Positions 19,401-27,645 of a stretch of DNA of 44,399 nt are shown one piece after another. The DNA comes from a virus, in IMG/VR virus record IMGVR_UViG_3300018411_000035, positions 1 through 44,399 of that record. One strand, written 5' to 3'. Position numbers and translations under genes: made by a program. The notes under the pieces were generated by a model, which saw nothing but the letters and a program-made list of their open reading frames with translations, made no database searches and was not told where the DNA came from. Numbering within the stretch: the first letter of the stretch is position 1; the number at the start of each line of letters is the position of its first letter.

Positions 19401-21269
19401 GTTGTAGACATAGAAAGAACATTAACTGATACAGAAAAAAAAGCATATGATATAGCTAGTGAATTACGTGAAGAAATGAGAAACATAGGACAAAGAGAGG
19501 TTGCTATTGGTAAATTAAGTGAGAAGAAATATAAGGCAATGATGGATGACTACATGGCTCATGTAATGACACCACAAGCACAAGGCTCATGGGAGAACTT
19601 AAAGAAAACAAATCCTGATATGTATAACTTAATGCAGGCAGGTAATAAGGGCAACAAACATAATATTACTAGAACGTTTGCTAAAGGTAGTACATTACCT
19701 GATGGATATGTTCTTAAAACTGGTAGTATAGAAGAAATAAACGAGCATATGGCTCAATACATCAATGGTAATAAAATGTTTGCAGATAAGGTTAGTGATA
19801 TATATTTAGCACGTATGACAGCACATCAGAATGTTATGTATGATTATAAACTAGCTGACGATATAGTTGGTAAGTTTGGTATTAAAGTAAAACCAGGAGA
19901 AACACTTGGTAAGGGCGAAGCAGGTATTATCAAGACTGCTGATATAAAGAACGCACTAAACAAAATACCTGATGCTAAAAAAGCAGAAGTATATGCAAAG
20001 CTTGGTATAGAGGAAGGTTATTTTAATAGCACATATAAGTCATTTATGAATTTAACACCTTCACAAGTAGCTTATCTATCTAAATCCAAATCAGTACCAG
20101 TATACAAAGTTAGTAAAGTAATGGCTGATAAAGCTGATAGCCTTGCTAAAACACAATTTGCTACTGATTTGAACGTACTAGTAAAGACGTATGATAAATT
20201 CCTTACTCTATGGAAAACAAATGTAACAGCAACAAGACCAGGATTCCATTTTAGAAACGCACAATCTAATGCATTTCAGAATTACTTAGATGTTGGTGTT
20301 AGAGCATATGACCCTGCGTTCAACAAGAAGATGCTTGATATAGCAAGTGGTAAAGAAGGTTTCCATACAATACTAGGTAAGAAAATGTCCTACAAAGAGA
20401 TACAGGAAAAAGCAGTTCAACATGGTGTTCTTGATAATGGTTTCTTTGAGAAAGAATTAGCCAATGATGCAATAACTGCACTTGATGGTAAAATCAATCC
20501 TAAATATAATCCTCTAAATGCCAAAGAGTTTGGTGTATATAAGGCAGGTAGAAAGTTAGGTAATAAGGTTGAAAACCAAGCTAGACTTGCAAATTTTGTA
20601 GCTAACCTAGAAAGAGGTAAAGGATTCCAAGAAGCAAGTGAACACGTTAATAAATTCCTATTTGATTATTCTGATTTAGCTCCAATTGAACAAAACGTTA
20701 TGAAGCGTCTAGTTCCTTTTTATACATGGCTTAGAAAGAATGTACCACTTCAAGCTGAAATGATAACATCTGCACCACAAAAGTATCTGCCATTTGTTAA
20801 AGCAATCAACATGCTTAATAAAGGCAAGGGTGATATGCCTGACTACGCTAAGGACTGGGTTCAATTACCTTATACAACTAAAGATAAAGATGGTAAGGAA
20901 TATAACATCATGTGGAATAACTCATTGCCATACAATGACCTTAGTAAAGTCACATCAGCAAAAGATATGTGGGGAGGTATAACGCCATTCATCAAGATTC
21001 CAGTTGAACTGATTGCAGGTAAAAATATTTTCTTTGACCAAGACATTAAAGGTGAACGTGGTGAATATTTAAAAGACCAAATACCAGGTAGATATGAAGC
21101 AAAGAAAATGGCAGAAGCAACTGGTGGTAAGAAAGCAGTAGCAATATCAGATTATACAGTTGGAAGTGGTCTTAAAACTATGGAAACAGAAAAGAGTAGA
21201 AAGAGTTCAAGTGGAGATAAGTTTAGTTCAATCTATAAGAGGTATTTAAAAGAAAAGGCTAATAAATAA
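16470..21269 (+). CDS. Very large internal virion (ejection) protein
   Basis: The largest gene: 1599 residues from GTG 16470 behind AATAGGAGGTAGAGAA. After a polar N terminus there are Gly/Ala-rich, weakly hydrophobic stretches (about residues 90-240), perhaps able to insert in membranes. Long helical charged regions follow. The C-terminal third contains the segment TATRPGFHFRNAQSNAFQN and, further on, FLFDYSDLAPIEQNVMKRL then PFYTWLRKN. That region resembles C-terminal parts of large polyvalent or internal virion proteins of other phages. It likely forms an ejection channel or core; no lytic catalytic motif was recognised. Confidence 0.6.
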   Translation: MAYYNEDEEERNYSGYKGIYSPSTSIGRKFAEKSRYDGMVAQMDEETKRRYVNDQDYRYEVDKSFGFKQQYNNPVFQDERYTQSASQGNNRGALAKVIDFISTGNYMSAGFATGVVKGEGLGGSLKRAGQGILAGFTGNDEHSYTYSDVIKEAGYEKEENKDGKWYNPATWSGKNTAINLAGFAGDVLLDPTTYLGIGLADDVAKGTGKVVKGAVAGADDIVTKSGGKSVIKAMTQDDAVKVFKSLKGDNFIPQADEVAELIRRTNKTRGIREVQPITAFGKEVISGDTMSKLRNPIRELGDKTIAPYTQKVADFLKHSKLSTKGDLIDMARTSPTGLKQYFDFAEEAGKHGLTHSQALVKAGERFNTYNGLDDETNSLVVKLMEDKKLFDKIGNKYKTQVTSKAEQQVASVVNNQTDDVLDTQIKEARELVDKKPTLEQIKEHKVRNFQEGWGTPNKESIPDTAKVVSIDNTGTQELKNGKVVSKKLSVDKSKRTLPNPYDYSDAISNTDKVAKQYKVDFIPQIDDTRIAETGSLYLKGTDMPVDFMKPNYLEGANISELKDIAKKMRVKNYSKYTTANKDELAKGIREMFEPQKYVKEARLKSGILERFNIDPTDTKNAITSLNTESKRRLINDIVKQDEYMNNIFKHMANKGELSTEHLSEKQMNTFIKKYFDGDLKHFVSTSHQLNKNYPKIATVIGEEFGSRETLTASEKALRMDKVWDYINNPKLLDKKYNQLELKNSFGTRGLDADVAMDVDRVLSEKIVEVDGRILSEGRTTAPYVDDIENQITKQNKNLQDFEGSRFTQRDIYDGTDVKELMNKPVKRMIDESYFDDAIGKKQLDELDSLIKKNNGNIPASLASKMAIAETTGKKITSEELASIIKAPKVKKEIDIERLDEFLGLTGDVSKRAEELNTLPSDMQKKIVKPSEEVVDAVKTVRSLEPEKYNTVTNAIKNAQKDIDNIAQVESVVTKADDVVDIERTLTDTEKKAYDIASELREEMRNIGQREVAIGKLSEKKYKAMMDDYMAHVMTPQAQGSWENLKKTNPDMYNLMQAGNKGNKHNITRTFAKGSTLPDGYVLKTGSIEEINEHMAQYINGNKMFADKVSDIYLARMTAHQNVMYDYKLADDIVGKFGIKVKPGETLGKGEAGIIKTADIKNALNKIPDAKKAEVYAKLGIEEGYFNSTYKSFMNLTPSQVAYLSKSKSVPVYKVSKVMADKADSLAKTQFATDLNVLVKTYDKFLTLWKTNVTATRPGFHFRNAQSNAFQNYLDVGVRAYDPAFNKKMLDIASGKEGFHTILGKKMSYKEIQEKAVQHGVLDNGFFEKELANDAITALDGKINPKYNPLNAKEFGVYKAGRKLGNKVENQARLANFVANLERGKGFQEASEHVNKFLFDYSDLAPIEQNVMKRLVPFYTWLRKNVPLQAEMITSAPQKYLPFVKAINMLNKGKGDMPDYAKDWVQLPYTTKDKDGKEYNIMWNNSLPYNDLSKVTSAKDMWGGITPFIKIPVELIAGKNIFFDQDIKGERGEYLKDQIPGRYEAKKMAEATGGKKAVAISDYTVGSGLKTMETEKSRKSSSGDKFSSIYKRYLKEKANK

Positions 21270-21282
21270 GCCATGTATACTG

Positions 21283-21346
21283 TTTTAAGAGTAATTAGGG
21301 TAGTAGGAAGGTAAATACATTACCATTACCTTAAACGCTCTTAAAA
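21283..21346. other. Two nested hairpins before the lysis genes
   Basis: The outer stem TTTTAAGAG (21283-21291)/CTCTTAAAA (21338-21346) encloses the inner stem AAGGTAA (21308-21314)/TTACCTT (21326-21332). No T run follows. Both stems are perfect. The element sits in the 100-base gap between the giant virion gene and the first lysis gene and may stabilise or attenuate the lysis transcript. Confidence 0.5.
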
Positions 21347-21377
21347 TGGACATAGTGAGCATACAGGGGGTATGTAT

Positions 21378-21554
21378 ATGCAATACGAAGATACAATATA
21401 TGAACAAGTAAAAGACCATGATAAGAGAATAGTAAAATTAGAAAGGAATAGTGATGTGCTAGGAAATAAAGTTGATACCACAAACAAAATATTAATGGGT
21501 ATACTAATGGCAATTCTTTTATTCGTAGTAAACAGTATTCTAGGAAGAATGTAG
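21378..21554 (+). CDS. XhlA-like lysis accessory membrane protein
   Basis: I choose ATG 21378 because CAGGGGGT lies seven bases upstream; an ATG two codons earlier abuts that site. The 58-residue product has a helical N-terminal half (YEQVKDHDKRIVKLERN, then VDTTNK) and a C-terminal hydrophobic segment (ILMGILMAILLFVVNSIL), the layout of the hemolysin XhlA family that helps holins. It is followed four bases after its stop region by a holin gene. The call is from topology and position. Confidence 0.7.
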   Translation: MQYEDTIYEQVKDHDKRIVKLERNSDVLGNKVDTTNKILMGILMAILLFVVNSILGRM

Positions 21555-21565
21555 GAGGTGTGAAT

Positions 21566-21769
21566 ATGCAAATCAGAGAAAGATTTAGAAATAAACTATG
21601 GGTAATGGGTGTGATTTCTTTTATAACGTTATTAGCTAAAACATATAACTTATTTGAAATACCTGCTGATTTTGATGTATTAGTTGATTTGTTCTTGGGT
21701 ATATTAACAGGGGCAGGTATCTTGATTGAACCAACATCACCTGGGTTTAAAGACAGAATAGATATGTAA
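21566..21769 (+). CDS. Holin, phi-LC3 type
   Basis: Small membrane protein that would open the cytoplasmic membrane for the amidase. I choose ATG 21566 behind AGGAGGTG (a GTG two codons earlier overlaps the binding site). The 68-residue product has two hydrophobic segments (about residues 12-25 and 39-56). It also has the ILIEPTSPGFKD ending typical of the phi-LC3/phage_holin_1 family (usually TDPTTxGLxDS). It is the last gene of the forward module, before a terminator. Confidence 0.82.
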   Translation: MQIRERFRNKLWVMGVISFITLLAKTYNLFEIPADFDVLVDLFLGILTGAGILIEPTSPGFKDRIDM

Positions 21770-21775
21770 ACAAGA

Positions 21776-21803
21776 AAAGACACCCATTACAGGTGTCTTT
21801 CTT
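21776..21803 (+). terminator. Rho-independent terminator at the end of the forward module
   Basis: The 9-bp stem AAAGACACC (21776-21784)/GGTGTCTTT (21792-21800) is followed by a T-rich stretch. It ends transcription of the virion and lysis genes; the A run on its left side would also make it work on the opposite strand. Confidence 0.85.
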
Positions 21804-22168
21804 TATATTATCTTATTATACCAGGAGGGATATAATGGCTTACGTATGATACTAGTTGATACTGATATAAAAACATTTAAGCTTTTTCAAGCTTAGTGGA
21901 AAGTAGTTATTTAATACATTCAGTTCAGTAAGTTTATTGATTTGATGTATATAACCAACTCATTACCATAAGTCCGAAAGGACTTAAAGTGTTTTGTCAA
22001 TCAGTATCAACTAGTTGACTACGTATGTATTCTGTATATATATGATACCATGTTTTAACTAGCCTTGTCAAGCTTCAAAATTGGCACTTTTGTCTTGATT
22101 TTAGTATATTATCTTTCTCTAGCTAATTATTTCGCACTTTCTCATAGAAATACAAAATACATAGTTTT
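21804..22168. repeat. Convergent junction with a long inverted repeat (21841-22025)
   Basis: No supported gene. Arms at 21841-21866 and 22000-22025 match as an inverted repeat at 22 of 26 positions: TACGTA, four unmatched bases, then a perfect 16-bp ACTAGTTGATACTGAT. AAAAAC/GTTTT extends the pairing inward. Between the arms are AAGTCC-gaaa-GGACTT (21970-21985) and a duplicated AAGCTT. Just before the left arm is AGGAGGGATATA with ATG GCT TAC GTA TGA, a four-codon frame. This may be a bidirectional terminator, a replication origin or a recombination site. Confidence 0.7.
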
Positions 22169-22595
22169 CTACCAGTTATTGTAGTCTACTGGATATATTT
22201 TGATGACAACTCTTGGATTATCGCTGTCATATAACACCTTATTGATTCTAGTCATACAATAATAGTCATTATTAAAGAATATTCCTTGAAGTGCATCCAT
22301 CAGTATTTTAAGTGTATTATGACTATCACGTACTCTTCTATCTGAAAAGTAGAAATCCATATCAACATAAAACCATACAGACTTCTTATCTTTTAACCAT
22401 CCTTGTTTGTGCATTTCTTCTATACATATTGTTCTGCTATCTGCAAACCATTTTTGTGCTTTAGTAGTAAGTCGTCTAGTCTTACCATAATACATATGAT
22501 TTACACTAGGGAGGAATTGAGAGAGTAACATTTACAACTTGGTTGGGATATAGTGGTTTGTCCCTATATAAGTCTATTACCTTCTCCTTAGCCAT
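22169..22595 (-). CDS. rusA: RusA-type Holliday-junction resolvase, interrupted by a +1 frame change at CCC-TAG
   Basis: Would cut four-way junctions in replicating or recombining phage DNA. Frame 1 starts at ATG 22595, overlapping the MazG stop (TAATG), and reads 29 codons to ...NVTLSIPP before TAG at 22508-22506. The rest of the family continues in the +1 frame as SVNHMYYGKTRR down to 22169. Joined across the skipped T, the protein would be about 141 residues with the family start IPPSVNHMY and acidic DMDFYFSD and DALQGIFFNND motifs. CCC-TAG is a plausible +1 slip site. The downstream frame alone has an ATG at 22531 but no ribosome binding site. Confidence 0.75.
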
Positions 22596-22924
22596 TATTC
22601 ATCAGTCCTGTTTATACTTTTATCTGAACTGAATCCTTCAGGATAACGTGCTTTTAGTTTGTCTATGTTTCTTTGTGCTATGTGTTCTAGTGTACAGTCC
22701 AATGCGTTTGCACTAATAGCTAAATACCATAACACATCACCTAATTCTTTTTCTAATTTATCTATATCTAACTCGTGACCTTGAAATAGGCTTTTCTTCA
22801 TTATGTCTATTGCTTCTCCTGCTTCACCATTCAAACCCATAAGACCATTTAGTAATCTACTTGCAATACTAATTGTATCATCATCTGTTCTCAGTGCTAA
22901 TTGTTGGTATTCGTTTAGTTTCAT
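22595..22924 (-). CDS. mazG: MazG-like nucleotide pyrophosphohydrolase
   Basis: Hydrolyses (d)NTPs to monophosphates and pyrophosphate, or alarmone-type nucleotides in some family members. The 109-residue product starts at ATG behind GGGGGAGTTAGC. The metal-binding EXXE-12..28-EXXD motif is intact: Glu34-x2-Glu37 in GLNGEAGEAID and Glu60-x2-Asp63 in KELGDVLWYLA. The C-terminal NIDKLKARYPEGF is also typical. It is a single-domain phage type. Its stop codon overlaps the start of the resolvase gene, implying translational coupling. Confidence 0.9.
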   Translation of the reverse strand: MKLNEYQQLALRTDDDTISIASRLLNGLMGLNGEAGEAIDIMKKSLFQGHELDIDKLEKELGDVLWYLAISANALDCTLEHIAQRNIDKLKARYPEGFSSDKSINRTDE

Positions 22925-22941
22925 GCTAACTCCCCCTAATC

Positions 22942-23268
22942 CTAAGCTGATTTGATAACTACGTTGCTATCACTATCCCAAGTCCACCATTCACATCCAC
23001 CAAACATATCAAGTATAGTATATGTGTAATTAACTATTGCTTCTACTAGAGTGCGTTTAGTTTTATGTGAACGTTCTCTACTTGTTTTAGTTACCTTAAA
23101 TAGTTTATCAAAGTTTTTAAATACCACCTCAGAAATATTATATTCTATAATCTTATCATATATTTCGTCTAGTGTTCTTGTATATATTGACCAGTTAAAT
23201 GCCCCTTTGTACGTAAAACTACATATATTTATTGTACACGTATTGTGTTTAATACAGTAGTGCTTCAT
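22942..23268 (-). CDS. Unknown 108-residue protein
   Basis: Starts at ATG with AGGGGG eight bases upstream. The product is basic, with Cys/His residues at the N terminus (HYCIKHNTCTINIC) and a CEWWTWDS segment near the C terminus. The middle (KVTKTSRERSHKTKRTLVEA) is strongly positive and might bind nucleic acid. I do not recognise a family. It lies between the RecB/Cas4-like nuclease and MazG, a replication and nucleotide-metabolism setting. Confidence 0.6.
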   Translation of the reverse strand: MKHYCIKHNTCTINICSFTYKGAFNWSIYTRTLDEIYDKIIEYNISEVVFKNFDKLFKVTKTSRERSHKTKRTLVEAIVNYTYTILDMFGGCEWWTWDSDSNVVIKSA

Positions 23269-23280
23269 TCCCCTTGCCCC

Positions 23281-24243
23281 CTAGTTTTTCCAACGTTGAA
23301 CTAGCTTTCCTTCGCAATGACCTCCACGCTTTAGCGTACACATATGTTCGCAATACCAAGGACTTAATGCGTGTGGTATACTGAATTTTCCATTGCTAAC
23401 TTGGGTAAATATACTTATTATTTCATCAATAGCCTTTGACAGACTAATATAATAGTTGGTTTTTCCAACTGTACATACATACGTATCTTCTGTTAATTTA
23501 GTATAGATGCGTTCCTTACCTTCTTTAGTGAATAATAGGACAAACCTATTGACATCAATACCTAGATTTTGCTGAATTGAATAAATATATAAAGGTACTT
23601 GTAAATCTTCTTTTAGCTTCTTTCCTACATGAACCTTACCAGTCTTATAATCGACTATGTCATATGTTCCATCTTCATTTAGATTTATCCTATCAAATGT
23701 AATTCTTATTTTAGGCAAATCAGGATGAATTGTAGTAAACAGAGTATCTTCTGTTTTATGTGGTCTTGGCATTGTACTTTCCATATTGAAGTAGTTATCA
23801 ATACTAGTCATTGCTCCTTGGTACTCACGCTTTCTAAAATCTTCGGTATCAAGTAATCTTTGATAGTTTTCAAAATCTTCTAGTGTTTTAGTACCAAACC
23901 AATCAGTAAATTCCTTTATCATTGCTGATTTATCAATTTGGTTTAGTGAAGCTTGTTCAAATAAATCATGTAGTTTTATACCTATTTCAGCATATATACT
24001 GTTTGGTGGCTCTACTTTGTCAATAGCTAGTAGTTTAAATGCATGTGGACATACTTTATATGTTTCAATATAAGAACGCCTTACGAACTCCAAGTCTACC
24101 TTGGTATCTTCTACTCCATTACATGGCTTACATTTAAACTGATTTGTTAAACTACAATCATCACATAAGTGAACGCCACATTTGATGCATTTTGCAGGAT
24201 ATGGTTCTCCTGTTAAATCTACTCCACAAATTGCACATTTCAT
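23281..24243 (-). CDS. RecB/Cas4-like PD-(D/E)XK nuclease with N-terminal zinc domain
   Basis: Predicted Fe-S-containing exonuclease or helicase-linked nuclease. I choose ATG 24243 (MKCAICGVDL) behind AAAGGGGGTGAG. Residues 3-41 hold four CxxC pairs (3/6, 19/22, 27/30, 38/41), a two-zinc treble-clef-like domain. The nuclease follows: the YKVCPHAFK cysteine, an IGIKLHDLF histidine, FDRIN, then DIVDYKTGK and QVPLYIYS. The C-terminal CEHMCTLKRGGHC would complete an iron-sulphur site as in Cas4/AddB. It is about 320 residues and lies downstream of the polymerase. Confidence 0.82.
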   Translation of the reverse strand: MKCAICGVDLTGEPYPAKCIKCGVHLCDDCSLTNQFKCKPCNGVEDTKVDLEFVRRSYIETYKVCPHAFKLLAIDKVEPPNSIYAEIGIKLHDLFEQASLNQIDKSAMIKEFTDWFGTKTLEDFENYQRLLDTEDFRKREYQGAMTSIDNYFNMESTMPRPHKTEDTLFTTIHPDLPKIRITFDRINLNEDGTYDIVDYKTGKVHVGKKLKEDLQVPLYIYSIQQNLGIDVNRFVLLFTKEGKERIYTKLTEDTYVCTVGKTNYYISLSKAIDEIISIFTQVSNGKFSIPHALSPWYCEHMCTLKRGGHCEGKLVQRWKN

Positions 24244-24395
24244 TATCTCACCCCCTTTCATATTTATATAGAAAGGCATTTAGTTGTACAATATGAAATT
24301 TGTATCGGAGGTGTCACCACCACCTTTTTATAATTTATATTCTAAATGCCCTTTTATATAAATACTAGGACACCTATTTCTAAGTGCCCTAATAA
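24244..24395 (-). other. Structured leader of the nuclease gene
   Basis: This 150-base gap can form a long-range stem: + strand AAGGCATTTAG at 24273-24283 pairs with CTAAATGCCCTT at 24342-24353, with one bulged base. It encloses the smaller stem AGGTG/CACCT (309-313 with 321-325 of the 24-kb row). A further imperfect stem AGGACAC/GTGCCCT lies at about 24368-24391, directly after the polymerase stop. No clean U run is present. It is possibly a processing or regulatory structure. Confidence 0.4.
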
Positions 24396-27300
24396 TTAAG
24401 ATAATTTTTCTATTATTTCTACGCTATCTATTATGCAATCATTTCCTGAACGTTTACCTCTTACCATTATAATGTTACCACATTCTAACTTCTCAGACAA
24501 GCCTAAGCTTTTATCTGCCCACGTTCTACTAAAGGCAATACATTTCATATTTCCTTGTTGATTTGATATAGTTATAAAAGCCATTTCGTTACCATTCTTA
24601 TCATAAAATACTCTCACATCACTAACTATACCTGCTACTAAACACTTAGAGTTATCTTGGTGTTCTTGTAGTGATTTGAAAGCATATTTGTCTAGTGGAT
24701 GTGAAGATAGATATACACCTAGTGCTTCTTTTTCCCACGCTAGTTTGTCGAACTCCCTGAGTGGACATTCATGCTCTTGTTTTATCTGAGTTTTTGTTCT
24801 AAGATACTGGTCAAGTTGGTGCATAATGTATTGTCTATCAGAGTGCTCAAAGTCAAACACTCCTGCTTTGATAAGGGATTCGATAACATTTTTTTTGATA
24901 AGTGATTTGTTTCTGCGTTCCAACAAATCTTGTAATGATTTAATAGGTCGAATGTCTTTAATACCCCTGATAGCAGAGTCACCGACATTGGTAATTGAAG
25001 TAAGTCGGTACATGATACCCTCAGGTGTAGGTATAAAATCACCTTCTGATTCGTTGATGTTAGGTGGTAACACTTTAATACCTCTCCTTTTACATTCTGC
25101 AATAAACTCACCTACCTTATCTTGGTCATCACCTTTCTTTGTTAATATAGCAGAGTAGAAACATTCAGGATAGTAATATTTAAGGTAACCTTCTTGAAAT
25201 GCTATTCTACCATAAGTAGTAGCATGACTTTTATTAAATCCATACCCACCATCAACTGCATTTTCAATGTCTGCCCATATTTCAGCTATCTCTGCTTCTG
25301 TTTTTAGTATTCCTACTTTTCTGCAATCTTCAAAAAACTTATTACGCGTTTCTACGTCATTACGTATATCTTTATTCTTACGTAGCTTCTTGTCTGCATA
25401 TGCCAAATCCCAACTTGCAAGTACATGTGCATCTAGCATATATTGTTCTTGATATACATAGTCACCATAGGTTTCTGACATATACCATTCTCTTTCAGGT
25501 ATTACTGACCACTCTATTTCTCCACTTCTTCTTCTAAAGTAGCTAGTACCAGTACCAGGTCTAATAAGAGCATTGATAGCTATTACATCCCTAAAGTTAC
25601 CTGGTGATTGCTGTTTAACTCTTTGTGCTTGTTCCTCTAATTGGAATACACCTTTAACATCACCACTAGCTAACATAGCAAGTATGTTCTTATCTTCATA
25701 ATCTATCTTAGTCAAATCAATATCTATACCATGAACTGTCTTAACATTTTTAAGTGCAAGGTCTAATGTTTCTAACGTACTAAGTCCTAATATATCAAAT
25801 TTGAAGTGTCCAAGCTCATGTAAGTCATCCATATCAAAACACACAACTCTTTTAATACGTTTGCCTTGCATATTATTTATCACTTTAACAGGAAGAACAT
25901 CAGATAGCTTGTTCCATATTATAATACCACCTGCGTGCATTGATGTATGAGATACGCTACCTTGTAGTCTTTGTATTGCTGTCCATTCATCAGGGTATCT
26001 TTTGATTGCATCAATGTATGGTTTATTCTGTAAACATTGTTCCCATGTTAAAAATGGGTCGGTTGGTAGTAATGATGATATGAGTTTAATATCTCTTTCA
26101 CTATGACCAAAACATTGTAGTATTCTTCTAGTAATTGCTCTAGGTGCAAATGTACCGAATGAAGCTATACGACCAACATTCTCCCAACCATAGGCTTCTC
26201 CTAACAGTTCAAATACTGCATCTATATCTGAGAAATCACTATCTATATCAGGCTCTCTACCTTTGGCAAGGAAACGTTCAAATATAAGACCATACTCTCT
26301 AGGTTCAACCCTGGTAATATCCATTGCATAGCAACTCTTACTGCCTGCACCTGACCCTCTACCATCACCTACTAGTATTTTAGCTTCTCTTGCTCTCTTA
26401 ATATAATCTTCAACTATTAAAAAATAGTCTGCATATCCTTCTTCTGTTATAACCTCTATTTCTTGTTGAAGTGAGTTCCTATAATCATTATCATCTATCT
26501 TTTCATCCTTCTTCTTCTCATAACCACTCCATACATTGTCTTTAAACGTCTGTATTGGGTCATTTGAGAAGGGATACTTCGGTAGGTAATGTCCAGTAGG
26601 TATTTCTGCATTACACTTGTTAGAAACGACTACAGTGTTATTTAAAGCACGTTCTACATCTTCATCTGATATGTAATCAAAACCTGCTTTCATTTCTTCT
26701 CTAGTTTTAAACCAAAAATCTGTAGTGGTAAATTTAAATCTCTTTTCATCCGTCATCTTCTTTTGAGTAGATAATGCTAATAGAACTTCATGTACTTTAT
26801 GGTCATCTTTTAGAATATAATGAACGTCATTGGTTGCAATCAGTTCAACGTTAAATTCTTTCGCTAGATAGACTAGCATCTTATTTACTATTCTCTGCTC
26901 AGGAATACTGTTAGGTTGTATTTCTAAATAGAAATCCTCACCAAACAATTGTTTGAAAGTATTTATCCACGTTTTAGCTGTTTTAACATCACCATTCATA
27001 ATTGATTGTGGAATGATATTAGCTAAACATGCTGATGTACATATAAGTCCTTCGTGAAATTCCATCAAATCATATATAGTGATTTGTTGTCTATAATAGA
27101 ACCTATCTTCTGTATATGCTCTTTCTTGTAGTTTGAATAGATTAACTATACCTTGATAATTCTTAGCTAGTAACGCTATATGACCATATTGTGGTTTACC
27201 ATTCTCGTCATATCCTTGTGTGAAATAGAACTCACACCCTTTAATAACCTTAACACCATGCTTTTCTTGTAGCTTCTGTGCTTTCCACAATGCATACAAT

Positions 27301-27442
27301 GTTGAGTGGTCAGTTATGGCTACAGCAGGTTGTCCAAGTTCTTTGGTCTTTAATATTAATTCCTCTAACTTACACATTCCATCCAATGGACTATATTCAG
27401 CTACGTATGAACGTGAAGATGTATAAAATCCTCTTTGCTCAT
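24396..27442 (-). CDS. dnaE: DNA polymerase III alpha subunit (DnaE type), with a frame break in the first codons
   Basis: Replicative polymerase. The expected start is ATG 27442 behind AAGGGGGTGG, reading MSKEDFIHLHVHT and then TAG (27403-27401). The rest of the protein, from AEYSPLDGMCKL, is in another frame that runs unbroken for about 1000 residues to 24396. Removing bases 27400-27404 would give the canonical PHP start HLHVHTEYSPLDG. Later motifs are normal: VGDGRGSGAGS, PDIDSDFSD with catalytic Asp, KFDILGLS, a helix-hairpin-helix region and a C-terminal OB domain. A GTG at 27452 opens the long frame but overlaps the ribosome binding site and lacks the PHP motif. Confidence 0.92.
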
Positions 27443-27462
27443 ATAAAACCACCCCCTTGATT

Positions 27463-27645
27463 TTACTCTATTGATTCTCTGTTCTGATTAATACCAATTG
27501 CTTTCTCTTTTACTTCTGATGGTACACATTGTGGACAATACTTCTTATCATCAACATCTACATATAAATCATTATGTGCAAAATTACAATTGCTACAATA
27601 CCACGCAAGTCCTGTAGGAATGTTTATTCTAAATATCTTATCCAC
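27463..27645 (-). CDS. Small zinc-ribbon protein
   Basis: The 60-residue product has two CxxC pairs, CSNC (about residues 18-21) and CPQC (about 37-40), separated by 15 residues, a simple zinc ribbon. It lies immediately upstream of the DNA polymerase gene in the same direction, 20 bases away. A nucleic-acid or protein-binding accessory role is plausible but unproven. No family name is offered. Confidence 0.6.
   Translation of the reverse strand: MDKIFRINIPTGLAWYCSNCNFAHNDLYVDVDDKKYCPQCVPSEVKEKAIGINQNRESIE

Noticed and set aside
18965-19486. Antisense 173-codon frame inside the giant virion gene, and similar ones at 16931, 11133 and 5856
   Set aside because: They are Ser/Leu/Ile-rich shadows of well-supported genes on the other strand, without ribosome binding sites.
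27380-27445. Stop-codon (TAG) recoding as the explanation of the dnaE break
   Set aside because: Reading through TAG gives LNIVHWMECVS and another stop, not polymerase sequence. Several genes here also end normally in TAG.
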